Shown here one piece after another: positions 45,188-54,124 of a DNA stretch of 54,949 nucleotides. This DNA comes from Rothia sp. HMSC078H08. GTDB lineage: Bacteria > Actinomycetota > Actinomycetes > Actinomycetales > Micrococcaceae. Where the stretch lies: positions 496,003 through 550,951 of the forward strand of contig NZ_KV795257.1 of the NCBI RefSeq assembly GCF_001808955.1, given 5' to 3'. The translations under genes and the position numbers were made by a program. Numbering within the stretch: position 1 is the stretch's first letter; each line of letters opens with the position of its first letter. The notes under the pieces were generated by a model. It saw only the letters and a program-made list of their open reading frames with translations, was not told the DNA's origin and did no database searches.

Positions 45188-45835
45188 ATGGCTGCAGCAC
45201 ACCATAATCTGCCGGGGCCTCTGGTTCAGCAGATTCTGGAGACGCGCCCTCCCCTGGCTGAGCAGATTCGCCAGGATCCGCAGAATAGGGAGTTCACGGA
45301 GCAGGGTTGGGAGCCGGTCTATTCGGCGTCCCCAAAGGCGCGTATTGTGGTGATTGGTCAGGCGCCTGGGCGTGCCGCGCAGGAGAGCCGTATCCCGTGG
45401 AATGACCCGAGCGGCGTGAAGTTGCGCGAGTGGATGGGCGTGACGGATGAGCAGTTCTATGACCCCGACCTGATTTCGCTGTTGCCGATGGATTTCTATT
45501 ACCCGGGTAAGGGCGCGCACGGCGATAACCCGCCGCGTAAGGATTTCGCCCCGAAGTGGCATCCGCAGCTTCTGGAGCTCATGCCGAACGTTCAGCTAAT
45601 TCTGCTGGTGGGGGCTTACTCTCAGAAGCACTACCTGGATGGTGTGCACGCCCCTAAGGCGCAGAAGAACCTGACGGAGACGGTTCGTGCGTGGGAGTCT
45701 TATCTTCCTAAGTTTCTGCCGCTGGTGCATCCTTCGCCGCTGAATTTTAGGTGGCAGGCGAAGAACCCGTGGTTCGAGCAGGAGGTTGTCCCGGCTTTGC
45801 AGAAGCGCGTGGGCGAGGTTCTCGAGGGCGTCTAA
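45188..45835 (+). CDS. Uracil-DNA glycosylase superfamily protein
   Basis: The 215-residue protein belongs to the COG1573-like uracil-DNA glycosylase superfamily: motif 1 reads VVIGQAPGRAAQESRIPWND and motif 2 LVHPSPLNFRW. There is no cysteine in the protein, so it cannot hold the Fe-S cluster of family 4 enzymes. SLLPMDFYYPGKGAHGDNPP and a terminal WFEQEVVPAL are further family features. It likely acts in base excision, but substrate range is unknown. The start ATG 45188 follows the trmL stop by one base; GGGAGG 12 nt upstream may serve it. Confidence 0.85.
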   Translation: MAAAHHNLPGPLVQQILETRPPLAEQIRQDPQNREFTEQGWEPVYSASPKARIVVIGQAPGRAAQESRIPWNDPSGVKLREWMGVTDEQFYDPDLISLLPMDFYYPGKGAHGDNPPRKDFAPKWHPQLLELMPNVQLILLVGAYSQKHYLDGVHAPKAQKNLTETVRAWESYLPKFLPLVHPSPLNFRWQAKNPWFEQEVVPALQKRVGEVLEGV

Positions 45836-45882
45836 TTCTCCCCTAATCTGCAACGCCAATACAGTTTGCTGTACTAACAAAA

Positions 45883-45918
45883 GAAAGCTCCCACCCCATA
45901 CGCGGGGTGGGAGCTTTC
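45883..45918. terminator. Strong terminator between convergent genes
   Basis: A perfect 15-bp stem (GAAAGCTCCCACCCC and complement, 6-nt loop) with TTTG on the plus side and an A-rich flank that becomes T-rich on the minus strand, so it can serve both the glycosylase and protease genes. Confidence 0.88.
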
Positions 45919-46028
45919 TTTGTGTACGCTATGTTGCGTTCTTGCTGAACGTTATAGGCAACTGAGCGGGTGTCTCTCAGCCGTATCTCTCAACGTTCGT
46001 TGGCGCAACGCGTTTTGCTTCTGGCTGT

Positions 46029-47357
46029 TTACTTCTGGCTGTCGGCGTCGCCCAGGGTCACGGTGATGTCATGGGTGGAGGAGCCGCGCTTAATCTTCAG
46101 CTTCAGATCAGAGCCTGCTGCCGCGGCACGCACGGTACCGTTAAGCTCGTCGCTCTTGGTCACGGCGTGACCGTCGGCTTCAATCACGACGTCGCCGGAT
46201 CGCAGGCCTGCCTTCGCGGCGGGGCTGTTAGATTCTACCGAGGCAATTTCAACGCCACCGGGGATGAGCTTGGACGAGCCCGAACCGGTGTCCGCGGGGC
46301 TGTTCTTTACGCTCGCGCCCAGGTAGCCGTGGGTTGCCTTACCCTTGGCAATGATCTCGGAGGAGATGCGCTTGGCGTAGTTGGAGGTAATGGAGAACGC
46401 CATACCGTCGGCGGTGCCGCCGTCCTGGCTTGCCTGACCCTGCGCGTTAATGCCGACCAGTTCGCCCTTGAGGTTCACCAGCGGGCCACCGGAGTTACCG
46501 TGGTTGATGGGCACATCAACCTGAATCATGGGGATGTAGTTCTGACCCTTCGCGTCAGCGGGCTGCACGCGGTTGACGTTCGAGACTACGCCGGCGGTCA
46601 CCGATTCGCTACGACGATACGGCGCGCCGAGGGCAACCACGGCTTCGCCGGAGACCAGCTTGGAGGAGTCGCCCCAGGTGATGGGCTGCAGGTCCAGGCC
46701 GGAGGGGTTAATCTTCAGGACTGCCAGGTCAGCGGCAGAGTCCAGGCCTACCACGGATGCGGTGCGTACGGTACCGTCGCTCAGGCGAACCTCAATGGTG
46801 GATGCTTCTCTGGAAGATTCGAGGGTGACCACGTGGTGGTTGGTGAGGATGTGGCCGTCCTTGTCGAGGACGACACCACTACCGCCGCCGGAGGTGGAGC
46901 CACTTGAGGCCATGATGGTCACGGTAGAGGGCAGGACCTTCTTCGCGGTTTCTGCTACGCCTGCCACGGTGGAAGAGTTGCTGATATTGGAGCTGACGGA
47001 ACCACGGGAGGAGGTGCTGGTGGAGCTGTTATTCGATGCTGCGATGCCGCCTCCGACACCCGCGCCAACGCCACCGCCAACGAGGGCTGCAAGCAGAGCC
47101 GCGGTGAGCACAACACCTGCGCCGTAACGCTTGTTGTTATCGGTGTTCTGGCGTGCAGACTGCGCCGAAGCGACCTGAGCAGCGGCTGCCTGGGGGTAGG
47201 TGTAGCCGGGAGAAGCATATGCTTGCGGGTATGCGTTCTGACCCTGCTGCTGGTTTGCGGGCTGGTAGCTTGCCTGTCCGTTCACGTTCTGCAGGGGACG
47301 GGTTGCATCCGTGACGCCGTCATTGCCGCCGTAAGACCATCCGTTATTTTGAGTCAT
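46029..47357 (-). CDS. HtrA-like membrane-anchored serine protease with PDZ domain
   Basis: The 442-residue protein has a Gln/Tyr/Ala-rich cytoplasmic tail (about 1-78), one helix (GVVLTAALLAALVGGGVGAG, about 81-100), a Ser-rich linker, a trypsin-like domain and a PDZ domain (about 340-435, GYLGASVKNSP ... AAKAGLRSGDVVIEADG). The catalytic triad reads H175 in ILTNHHVV, D210 in DSAADLAVL and S289 in NHGNSGGPL. It should degrade or sense misfolded proteins on the outer face of the membrane. AGGAGA precedes ATG 47357. It is a single gene. Confidence 0.93.
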   Translation of the reverse strand: MTQNNGWSYGGNDGVTDATRPLQNVNGQASYQPANQQQGQNAYPQAYASPGYTYPQAAAAQVASAQSARQNTDNNKRYGAGVVLTAALLAALVGGGVGAGVGGGIAASNNSSTSTSSRGSVSSNISNSSTVAGVAETAKKVLPSTVTIMASSGSTSGGGSGVVLDKDGHILTNHHVVTLESSREASTIEVRLSDGTVRTASVVGLDSAADLAVLKINPSGLDLQPITWGDSSKLVSGEAVVALGAPYRRSESVTAGVVSNVNRVQPADAKGQNYIPMIQVDVPINHGNSGGPLVNLKGELVGINAQGQASQDGGTADGMAFSITSNYAKRISSEIIAKGKATHGYLGASVKNSPADTGSGSSKLIPGGVEIASVESNSPAAKAGLRSGDVVIEADGHAVTKSDELNGTVRAAAAGSDLKLKIKRGSSTHDITVTLGDADSQK

Positions 47358-47737
47358 GAGTTCTCCTAGAGTCGTGCGTATGCGTCACCCTGGGCGCACG
47401 CTATCTTTCTACTGTAGATGGTGTTTCATTGCGTTCTATATCTTTTTGCTGTTGGTTATCGGGGAGTTCCCTGGGAATTTTCCTCGCACCCTTTCATCGG
47501 CAGCTGATTCGCTGGTCTGAGATACCCGGCGATTTGCCCGGCAGCTAGTTTATTTTGGGGCTTTGTTCACTATTTTTCGTCACTCTCAGGTTTCTCTTTT
47601 AAAGAGCCCAGTTTTTCTTCACGGTTTACACAGCATGACGCTTCTTGGTACACAGCTTGAACACAGGGTTGCTCCGTAATGTTGAAGGCACATAGAGCCG
47701 AGAACAAAGGCAAAGGACAAAGGTAAAGGAGAAACCC
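47358..47737. promoter_or_regulatory. Divergent control region of the protease and small peptide
   Basis: No gene is visible in 380 bp. Toward the small gene, TTTACA and TACACA are 18 bp apart near 47636-47665, a candidate promoter. GTTGCTCCGTAATGTTG lies closer to the start. No clear promoter is seen for the protease. Confidence 0.35.
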
Positions 47738-47905
47738 ATGATGATCGGCACCCTGATTTTCTGTGCGATCTTGGCAAGCTCCATCGGTATTGGTGCGGGT
47801 ATTGTGGCGTGTTGCTCGGGAATGGTGTACCGCCGTCATCGTGCGGAAAAGGCCTCCGAGCTGGCTCAGCAGATGGCTACCCACGCACTGACTGCCGGTA
47901 GGTAG
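47738..47905 (+). CDS. 55-residue single-helix membrane peptide
   Basis: The product begins MMIGTLIFCAILASSIGIGA, forming one membrane helix with glycine-rich faces and two adjacent Cys (VACCSG), followed by a basic stretch YRRHRAEK and an amphipathic tail ending ALTAGR. AAAGGAG lies 6-7 nt before ATG 47738, so translation is well supported. It stands alone, with a strong terminator 130 bp downstream. The positive-inside rule puts the tail in the cytoplasm. I recognise no family; it could be a regulatory peptide of the membrane or a toxin-like peptide. Confidence 0.7.
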   Translation: MMIGTLIFCAILASSIGIGAGIVACCSGMVYRRHRAEKASELAQQMATHALTAGR

Positions 47906-48219
47906 CGTATAAAGTTTGATAGTTTTCCGGGGCGGGAGATGAGAGCCCTGCACCGGGAGGGGCGAGAATCCCCAGTATGTCCCGAAGGGTCGGTGTGAGG
48001 ACCGGCCCGGGTGTGATAATGAGTTGAGTGATGATTGATGCGGCGTGAGCCCCTACATGGGGCGCACGCCGCATCGTCTTTTAACTGTGAGGCGGATGCG
48101 GATGCGAGCACGGGAAGCACTGGCGGAGAGCACCCGGTACCCCGGCTACTTCCCTTTTAGTATGCGGTAAGGCAACGGCGTTGCGAGCACCCGGGATTTA
48201 GCTGGGTTATGGTGAAGTC
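47906..48219 (+). other. Structured 3' region with terminator (48037-48075)
   Basis: After the small gene the plus strand has nested pairing: CGGGA/TCCCG and GGGG/CCCC around 47957-47988, then GGTC/GACC. An intrinsic terminator follows: GATGCGGCGTG and CACGCCGCATC with GCCCC/GGGGC inside, then TCTTTT. The folded segment may be a 3' UTR-derived small RNA. The last 140 bp should carry the promoter of the next gene. Confidence 0.5.
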
Positions 48220-50634
48220 ATGAGGATTATTTCTGCTGTTTTCGCTCTTGTTGGCGCGCTGCCGATCATGCCTGCGGCGGTGGCGTCTTCCCTAGACGGC
48301 GCAACACGCCTGTATGCGTTGCTTATATTTGTTCTAATCTGCGCGGCTGTAGCGTTTTTCGCGTCGTTGAGCCCTTCGCGCCGTCGTGCGCGTGAGATTA
48401 GGCGGCAGGTACTGCAACAGCAGCAGAACCAGGCGATGAATCAGCAGGTACCACCTCAGCAGGGGCCTTCACAGCAAGTACCCCCTCAGCAGGTACAGGG
48501 CGCGGTGAGCTACCCGATGCATTACCAACCGAAACCGGCACAGCCCGGTGGTAGCGTTCAGCAGCCGGCACAGCCCCCGATCCCCCAGCAGGATCAGGCT
48601 GTCGAAGCTCAACAGGCTCAGGCACAGCAGACTCAGTCGCCTCAGCCTCCTCAGCAGCCGGTGGCGGCGCCATCCCCGTTGGAGCCGATGCAGGCCGGTG
48701 GTGTCTCCGGTTCTTCGGCACAGAACCACTCGGCACAGAACCACTCGGCGCAAAACCATTCAGCAGAAAGCCAGGAACAGCAGAGCATGCCCCAGAACAC
48801 CCCGGCGCAGCCTGAAGAGCGCCCGCAGCAGGAGACCGCCCAGCAGGCTCCCAAGAGTAACCCGGCGCCCTCTGACCATTTCTCTTTGAGCACCAACTTC
48901 AAGCTCATTCCCCCTCTAGAGAATGCGCAGCGTAGCCGCTACCCCATGGTGCTTTCTGTCAGTACATCAGAGGATGAGGTCTTTGCGCTGCCGTCGATTA
49001 GCGGTGTGCCGCAGCATCTGCTGGTCGGCACGCAGGAGAATCATGTTCCGCTGAATCAGCGTCCGCGCCGGCAGCAGATCGATATTCTTGAGAACTATCT
49101 CATGCGTGCGGTCATGAACCTGCAGACGCTCGAGCGTGCGCAGGTTTCTCCGTTGCACTGTTTCAAGGAGACTGCCCAGGCTGACCGCGCGGTGCTTGCC
49201 GCCGAGCTGGAAGAAACCATCCGGGTATCTCAGCTGAAGCTGAGCGGGGCGCTGGAGTTCTATACGTCCCTGCCTCGTCTGGCGGATACCCCGGGTTCTT
49301 TCGCGTTTGCTCGCGATCATGCGCTCTCCCTGAGCGCCACCGTCATTAGCCTGACCGAGGAGTGCTTTGAGCGTACCTTCCGTTGGCGTCTGCTGGAGGA
49401 TACCCTCCCAGATTCTTTGAGCGACCGCCTGTATGCGGTGCGTTATCTGCGTGAGAGCGCACAGAAGCTGGCGGCTTTTGTGGAACTGAGCGAATTTGAC
49501 CGCGCTATGCAGCTTGCCGAGACATGGAAGAAGACTGCTCGTAAGGATTCGAAGATCGATGAGGCCAAGGTCTGGAATGAGATGACCGAAGTCGCCTTTA
49601 ACGTTCTGCCCGAGTTGCGAGAGCGGGCGTTGAAGGGCGTTCAGTCTACGTTGGAGTTTAGCGAGCTTTTCTACCGTTCCGGCGATGATGGTACGCACCG
49701 TATGCTCCGTCCGGAACAGCTAAGCGAGTTTGAGCTCAAGGGCGTGCAGTCCACGCTGGAAGAGCGCCTGGAGAAGGTGCGTCTTGAGCTTCAGGATGCG
49801 GAGTTCTGCGCCGCTGTCTTGTGCCTGCAGGCGCGCTCTGTCATTGAGCTTCTCCAGGAGCTTCTGCAGGTTGAGCAGGACGGCGTTCTAGCGGAGGTTG
49901 TGACCGATTTGCGGGCGCTTGCTCATTACTCGCCCGACCTTGCCGAGAAGCCTATCCAGACGTTGATGTTCAGCCGCGAACAGTACGCCCCGGATGGGGA
50001 GGATCTTCCGACCATTGGCGAGCGCATCCGTTCCCTCTCGAGTGTTCCCGAGGTTCTGGCGTTCGTTCACTACGAGGGACCGGAGCTTCTGGTGGGTAGC
50101 TTGAATCAGAACGAGGCGTCTTCCGAGGAGGCGCTCTCCGAGGGCCTGCTCTCGGAGGCGATGGCATTCTCTTCCATACCGTTGTCTGTGTTGCGCACCC
50201 ATTCGAGACTTCTGAAGCAGGTGCTTCGTCTGCAGAATCTGCGTTTGAAGCTGGCGTGGGTGAGTAGCTGTAGCGGCTACATGCCTTTGAGCCTGGTTGA
50301 ACGGTATTACGTCGGCTCCTCTGCCGGGGATGAGGATTTGAAGGAGCTGACCGAAAATATTGAGGCGCTCGCTGAGCTTCTGGATGCCCATTCTAATTCC
50401 CAGGTGTATAAGGGCCGTGGTGTGCCGACTACGCCCTTTTTGTGGTCACAGATGCGAAAGCAGGCAGATCGCAGTTCTAGGTTGCTGAATACTGTGCAGT
50501 TCTTAGGCTGGATGTTCGCCTCATCTTCGCGGGTTCAGGTAGTGAACGGCATAGCACAGAGCATCCACGATGTTAATGCCGCGGAGGTAGTGGAGCACCT
50601 GATGAGCAATCTAAAGATTGCGCGTCGGCGCTAA
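48220..50634 (+). CDS. Large Q/P-rich secreted or membrane-anchored helical protein, unknown function
   Basis: I recognise no family. The 804-residue protein has two N-terminal hydrophobic segments (about 3-23 and 30-50, the first signal-peptide-like), a basic SPSRRRAREIRRQV, then a Gln/Pro-rich disordered linker to about 215 with QQVPPQQ repeats and SAQNH repeated three times. The rest (about 225-804) is mainly helical and acidic, with long amphipathic stretches such as ELLQELLQVEQDGVL. The phrase LKGVQSTLE occurs twice (about 471 and 507), a small internal duplication. The likely topology is two helices with a large cytoplasmic helical domain. GGTGAAG precedes ATG 48220. No neighbours hint at function. 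Confidence 0.8.
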   Translation: MRIISAVFALVGALPIMPAAVASSLDGATRLYALLIFVLICAAVAFFASLSPSRRRAREIRRQVLQQQQNQAMNQQVPPQQGPSQQVPPQQVQGAVSYPMHYQPKPAQPGGSVQQPAQPPIPQQDQAVEAQQAQAQQTQSPQPPQQPVAAPSPLEPMQAGGVSGSSAQNHSAQNHSAQNHSAESQEQQSMPQNTPAQPEERPQQETAQQAPKSNPAPSDHFSLSTNFKLIPPLENAQRSRYPMVLSVSTSEDEVFALPSISGVPQHLLVGTQENHVPLNQRPRRQQIDILENYLMRAVMNLQTLERAQVSPLHCFKETAQADRAVLAAELEETIRVSQLKLSGALEFYTSLPRLADTPGSFAFARDHALSLSATVISLTEECFERTFRWRLLEDTLPDSLSDRLYAVRYLRESAQKLAAFVELSEFDRAMQLAETWKKTARKDSKIDEAKVWNEMTEVAFNVLPELRERALKGVQSTLEFSELFYRSGDDGTHRMLRPEQLSEFELKGVQSTLEERLEKVRLELQDAEFCAAVLCLQARSVIELLQELLQVEQDGVLAEVVTDLRALAHYSPDLAEKPIQTLMFSREQYAPDGEDLPTIGERIRSLSSVPEVLAFVHYEGPELLVGSLNQNEASSEEALSEGLLSEAMAFSSIPLSVLRTHSRLLKQVLRLQNLRLKLAWVSSCSGYMPLSLVERYYVGSSAGDEDLKELTENIEALAELLDAHSNSQVYKGRGVPTTPFLWSQMRKQADRSSRLLNTVQFLGWMFASSSRVQVVNGIAQSIHDVNAAEVVEHLMSNLKIARRR
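48715..48759. repeat. Triplicated 15-bp coding repeat
   Basis: TCGGCACAGAACCAC occurs twice exactly and once with three changes, encoding three SAQNH units in the disordered linker of the 804-residue protein. The near identity suggests recent slippage. Confidence 0.85.
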
Positions 50635-50648
50635 CTGTCTGAATAGCC

Positions 50649-50689
50649 GGTGAGCCGGGGTCTGGCGTGAGGCTAGACGCCGGCTCACC
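50649..50689 (+). terminator. Hairpin after the 804-residue gene
   Basis: GGTGAGCCGG and CCGGCTCACC form a 10-bp stem extended by GTCT/AGAC. No T-tract follows, so it may be a weak terminator or a stability hairpin. Confidence 0.55.
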
Positions 50690-50727
50690 TGTATACCGGC
50701 TTTCCTGTATACCGGCTTTCCTGTATA
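50688..50727. repeat. 16-bp tandem repeat, 2.5 copies
   Basis: Unit CCTGTATACCGGCTTT occurs twice exactly and then as CCTGTATA. The centre GTATAC and CCGG are themselves palindromic. It lies between two plus-strand genes. Confidence 0.85.
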
Positions 50728-50903
50728 AAGCCTGGGAAGACGGTAAACGGTCGGCAAACAGCGGCGCAATATTCTCGTATCTGTGCTGTTGGGCCCCTGT
50801 GCCACCGCTACACTAATAATGTGACCAGCACTAAGGTGTGCGATGAACACGCACGCCGTGAAGTGCAGGTCCGTTCATACTTCACGACAACGGAGGAAAG
50901 ACC

Positions 50904-52973
50904 ATGACCGAGCACGCCTTTGCGCGTCAGATTCGTCCCGCACGCCCTCGCCTGCGCACTATCTTGGGTGCCACAGTGCTGGCGGCAGGTCTTTCTTGTG
51001 CCCCGGTGGTTCTGCCGGCTGGTTCTGCATTTTTGAGCACCTCGGCGCAGGCTGCTGACCCGATGCAGATTACGGGCACCACTGTGTACGATTCCACGAA
51101 CTCTTTGGGTGATACCGCTACCCTGAAGTCTAAGATTTCTGCTCTGTCGAAGAAGCACAACGTGGATTTGCATGTGGTGGTCATCGATAAGTTTGAGAAC
51201 CCGTCTACTTCTTCGAGCTGGACGAAGGCGCTTGCTACGAAGAACAATTGGGGTTCTGCCGATGTGGTGCTGGTGATTGCTACCGAGTCTCGCCAGGCGT
51301 ATTTCTTGGCTGGTAGCACGAAGACCCTGTCGAGTGATCAGCAGACCAAGGTGTACCAGAACTACATTAAACCGAAGCTGCAGAATAGTGACTATTCGGG
51401 TGCGGCACTGGCCGCGGTTGAGGGTATCGAGGCTCAGAAGGGCGGTAGCTCTTCGGGTGTTGTAACCGGCGTGCTCGGTGTGGGTGCTGCGGCGACCGTG
51501 GGTGCTGGCGGTTACGCGATGTACCGCCGCCGCAAGAAGAAGAACGCTCAGCAGCAGCCTCAGCGTTCCTACGGTGCGCCTCGTAACTACTCCCCCATTC
51601 CGGAGGTTCCGCTGGAGGAGCTGCGCACTCGCGCCGGTAGCGCCCTGCTGCAGGCTGATACGACGATGAGCCACGCGAAGCAGGAACTGGATTTTGCGCG
51701 CGCACAGTACAGCGATCAGCAGGTTGCTGAGTTCGCCCAGGAGATTGCGCGTGCTGAGGATCTGATGCGTAAGTCCTTCCAGCGTCAGCAGCTCCTGACC
51801 GATAGCATCCCCGATACCGAGGCTGAGCAGCGTGCCTGGTTGACTGAGATTATTGATAACTCTCAGGAAGTCACCCGCATTGCTCAGGAGCAGGACGCTA
51901 AGCTGGCTCAGTTGCGCAACCTGGAGCAGGAGGCACCGCAGGCTATTGAGGCTCTGGCTCAGCGTCTGCCGCAGCTGCGTGCCTCGGTGGAGGAGATTGC
52001 CGCCCAGTACCGCGCATTGAAGGAACGTTACCTACCCAGCGCCCTGGAGCCCATTTCGAAGACTCCCACCCTGTTGGACTCGAACATGGTGCTGTGCGCT
52101 GCGGAGGTTGAGAAGGCTCAGGCGACCGTTGCGACCGCTCGTTCGGAGGCAGTTGCTCACCTGCGCACCGCTGAGGAAGCCGCCTCGCAGATTCAGACTC
52201 TGGGTGCGGCAGTCAATACCCGCGCGCAGGAGCTGGAGCAGGCTCAGCTGGGTCTGAGCACCGACCTGCTGAGCATTCAGCGTGACGTGGCGGAGGCGAA
52301 GAGCCTGGCTGCATCTCAGCGTCGCGATGATTTGGGTGCGGTCGCTGCCGGTATGGAGGCGGTGCTCAACCAGGTCAATCAGAGCGCTTCGGCTCGCCCG
52401 AATGACCCGCTGACTCTGGCGAACCAGCTGCGTCAGCTTTCCGCCGAGCTGGATAAGGCAATGACGAATATGCGTGCTACCCGCGAGCGTTCTCGTGCGG
52501 CTTCGCAGAACCTGGATCGTACGATGCGTTCTGCGTACGCTGCGGTGAACGGTGCGCGTAGCTACATCAATAACCGCCGTGCTGCGGTGGGTCCGATGAC
52601 CCTGACCGCTGTTTCTGAGGCGGAGCGTCACCTGGGTCAGGCTCAGCGTCTGGCTTCTTCGGATCCGCTGAACGCTATGAAGGAAGCCAACATGGCGATT
52701 CAGAAGGCGACCGACGCGCAGAACCGAGCTCAGAGCGAGGTCGGCAACTACTACAACAACCAGAACGACCGCGGCGGCGGTAGCTTCGGCGGTGACCTGG
52801 CGAAGGGCCTGCTGCTGGGCGCTCTGATGACCGCGATGAACTCCGGCACCAGTAGCTGGGGTAGCAGCGGCGGCCACAGCAGTGGTGGTAGTAGCGGCGG
52901 CAGCTGGGGCGGCGGCTTCAGCGGCGGTGGCGGCGATTGGGGTAGCGGCGGTGGTGACGGCGGTAGCTTCTAA
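50904..52973 (+). CDS. TPM-domain protein with coiled coil and Gly-rich tail
   Basis: The 689-residue protein has a signal-like helix (LRTILGATVLAAGLSCAPVV, to about 50), a TPM (YgcG/Psb32-type) domain (about 55-175, ALSKKHNVDLHVVVIDKFEN, VVLVIATESRQAYFLAG), a membrane helix (VVTGVLGVGAAATVGAGGYA) with a basic stop YRRRKKKNAQ, then about 400 residues of helical coiled coil rich in Ala, Gln and Glu, and a Gly/Ser/Trp-rich end (SWGGGFSGGGGDWGSGGG). TPM proteins often accompany PspA, which follows 265 bp downstream, so both probably serve membrane stress. CGGAGGAAAG precedes ATG 50904. Confidence 0.9.
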   Translation: MTEHAFARQIRPARPRLRTILGATVLAAGLSCAPVVLPAGSAFLSTSAQAADPMQITGTTVYDSTNSLGDTATLKSKISALSKKHNVDLHVVVIDKFENPSTSSSWTKALATKNNWGSADVVLVIATESRQAYFLAGSTKTLSSDQQTKVYQNYIKPKLQNSDYSGAALAAVEGIEAQKGGSSSGVVTGVLGVGAAATVGAGGYAMYRRRKKKNAQQQPQRSYGAPRNYSPIPEVPLEELRTRAGSALLQADTTMSHAKQELDFARAQYSDQQVAEFAQEIARAEDLMRKSFQRQQLLTDSIPDTEAEQRAWLTEIIDNSQEVTRIAQEQDAKLAQLRNLEQEAPQAIEALAQRLPQLRASVEEIAAQYRALKERYLPSALEPISKTPTLLDSNMVLCAAEVEKAQATVATARSEAVAHLRTAEEAASQIQTLGAAVNTRAQELEQAQLGLSTDLLSIQRDVAEAKSLAASQRRDDLGAVAAGMEAVLNQVNQSASARPNDPLTLANQLRQLSAELDKAMTNMRATRERSRAASQNLDRTMRSAYAAVNGARSYINNRRAAVGPMTLTAVSEAERHLGQAQRLASSDPLNAMKEANMAIQKATDAQNRAQSEVGNYYNNQNDRGGGSFGGDLAKGLLLGALMTAMNSGTSSWGSSGGHSSGGSSGGSWGGGFSGGGGDWGSGGGDGGSF

Positions 52974-52998
52974 CCGCCTCCGATGCTACCGATTCTGT

Positions 52999-53034
52999 CG
53001 GTCGGTTTCTGTAGGTTTTTCTACAGTCTGACCG
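52999..53034. other. Imperfect hairpin between the TPM and pspA genes
   Basis: CTGTAG and CTACAG pair over GTTTTT, inside outer arms CGGTC/GACCG. It lacks a downstream T-tract; it may be a partial terminator or regulatory stem that separates expression of the two genes. Confidence 0.45.
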
Positions 53035-53238
53035 GCGGGGTGGATAGCTTACCTCACCGCTTTCTTCCCCAGTCGGAAAACACCTGAGGTAATTTACCAA
53101 AAGTTTAGGTTGCAGAAATCAGGCGTGCATCATTTTCACAGCATGCACCCAGAAATCTGCCACATAATTAGTTATACGGGCACGGCTCACGAGGAGCGTA
53201 GTGCTCCCCCGCAGCCCGTGAACAGAAAGTAGGAGATT

Positions 53239-54003
53239 ATGGCTAAGCAGACCATCTTCGGCCGTATTGCACAGCTCGCTAAGGCAAACATCAACGCTCT
53301 GATTGATGCAGCTGAGGACCCGGAGAAGATGCTGGACCAGATGGTTCGTGACTACACCAACAACATCCGCGAGGCGGAGGCTGCAGTAGCACAGACCATC
53401 GGCAACCTGCGTCTGCTCGAGAAGGACCACGCTGAGGACGTCAAGACCGCTCAGGAGTGGGGCACCAAGGCTCTGGCAGCTTCTAACAAGGCTGATGAGT
53501 TCCGCGCAGCTGGCGACGTTGCCAACGCTGACAAGTTCGATAACCTCGCGAAGATTGCTCTGAACAAGCAGCTGCTGGCTGAGAAGGCTGCGCAGGCTGT
53601 TGAGCCTCAGCTGGCTTCTCAGACTCAGGTTGTCAACCAGCTCAAGGACGGCCTGGAGAAGATGCGCTCCAAGCTTGAAGAGGTCAAGTACAAGCGCGAT
53701 GAGCTGACCGCACGTCAGAAGACTGCAGCAGCTCAGACCCAGGTGAACGACGCTCTGAAGGCGTTCGACGTTCTGGACCCGACCAGCGAGATGAGCCGCT
53801 TCGAAGAGAAGGTTCGCCGCGAAGAGGCACGCGTCATCGGTCAGCAGGAGCTGGCAGCTTCCTCCCTGGACGCACAGTTCAACACCCTGGACCAGATGGA
53901 GCGCGACACCGAGCTGGACGCTCGCCTGGCTGCTCTGAAGGCAAAGAACGCTCCAGCAGCTCCGGCTCCCCTGGCTGTGGAATCCCCCACCCAGACCCTC
54001 TAA
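53239..54003 (+). CDS. pspA: PspA/IM30-family membrane stress protein
   Basis: PspA forms ESCRT-III-like assemblies that protect the cytoplasmic membrane. The 254-residue, almost fully helical protein starts MAKQTIFGRIAQLAKANINA, the membrane-binding amphipathic helix, followed by DAAEDPEKMLDQMVRDYTNN, the conserved PspA motif, and a long coiled coil. It ends in an Ala/Pro-rich tail. TAGGAG precedes ATG 53239. TPM-PspA pairs also occur in Bacillus (ydjF/ydjH), which supports a shared pathway. Confidence 0.95.
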   Translation: MAKQTIFGRIAQLAKANINALIDAAEDPEKMLDQMVRDYTNNIREAEAAVAQTIGNLRLLEKDHAEDVKTAQEWGTKALAASNKADEFRAAGDVANADKFDNLAKIALNKQLLAEKAAQAVEPQLASQTQVVNQLKDGLEKMRSKLEEVKYKRDELTARQKTAAAQTQVNDALKAFDVLDPTSEMSRFEEKVRREEARVIGQQELAASSLDAQFNTLDQMERDTELDARLAALKAKNAPAAPAPLAVESPTQTL

Positions 54004-54058
54004 GCCTAGGATCTTCTAAGCTTGGTCTAGCGTATAGCTTCTTGAGCTAAACCTATAG

Positions 54059-54103
54059 AAAGAACCGCCCCGTTCCTGAATTTCAGGAGCGGGGCGGTTC
54101 TTT
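54059..54103. terminator. Shared terminator between pspA and the SLH gene
   Basis: AAAGAACCGCCCCG and CGGGGCGGTTCTTT form a 14-bp stem extended by TCCTGA/TCAGGA. It is symmetric and serves both convergent genes. Confidence 0.9.
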
Positions 54104-54124
54104 ATGCGTTAGGGGCCGTGCGCC

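Noticed and set aside
47940..48036. Known riboswitch or SRP/6S RNA
   Set aside because: The conserved sequence cores of these RNAs are not visible; only generic nested stems are seen.
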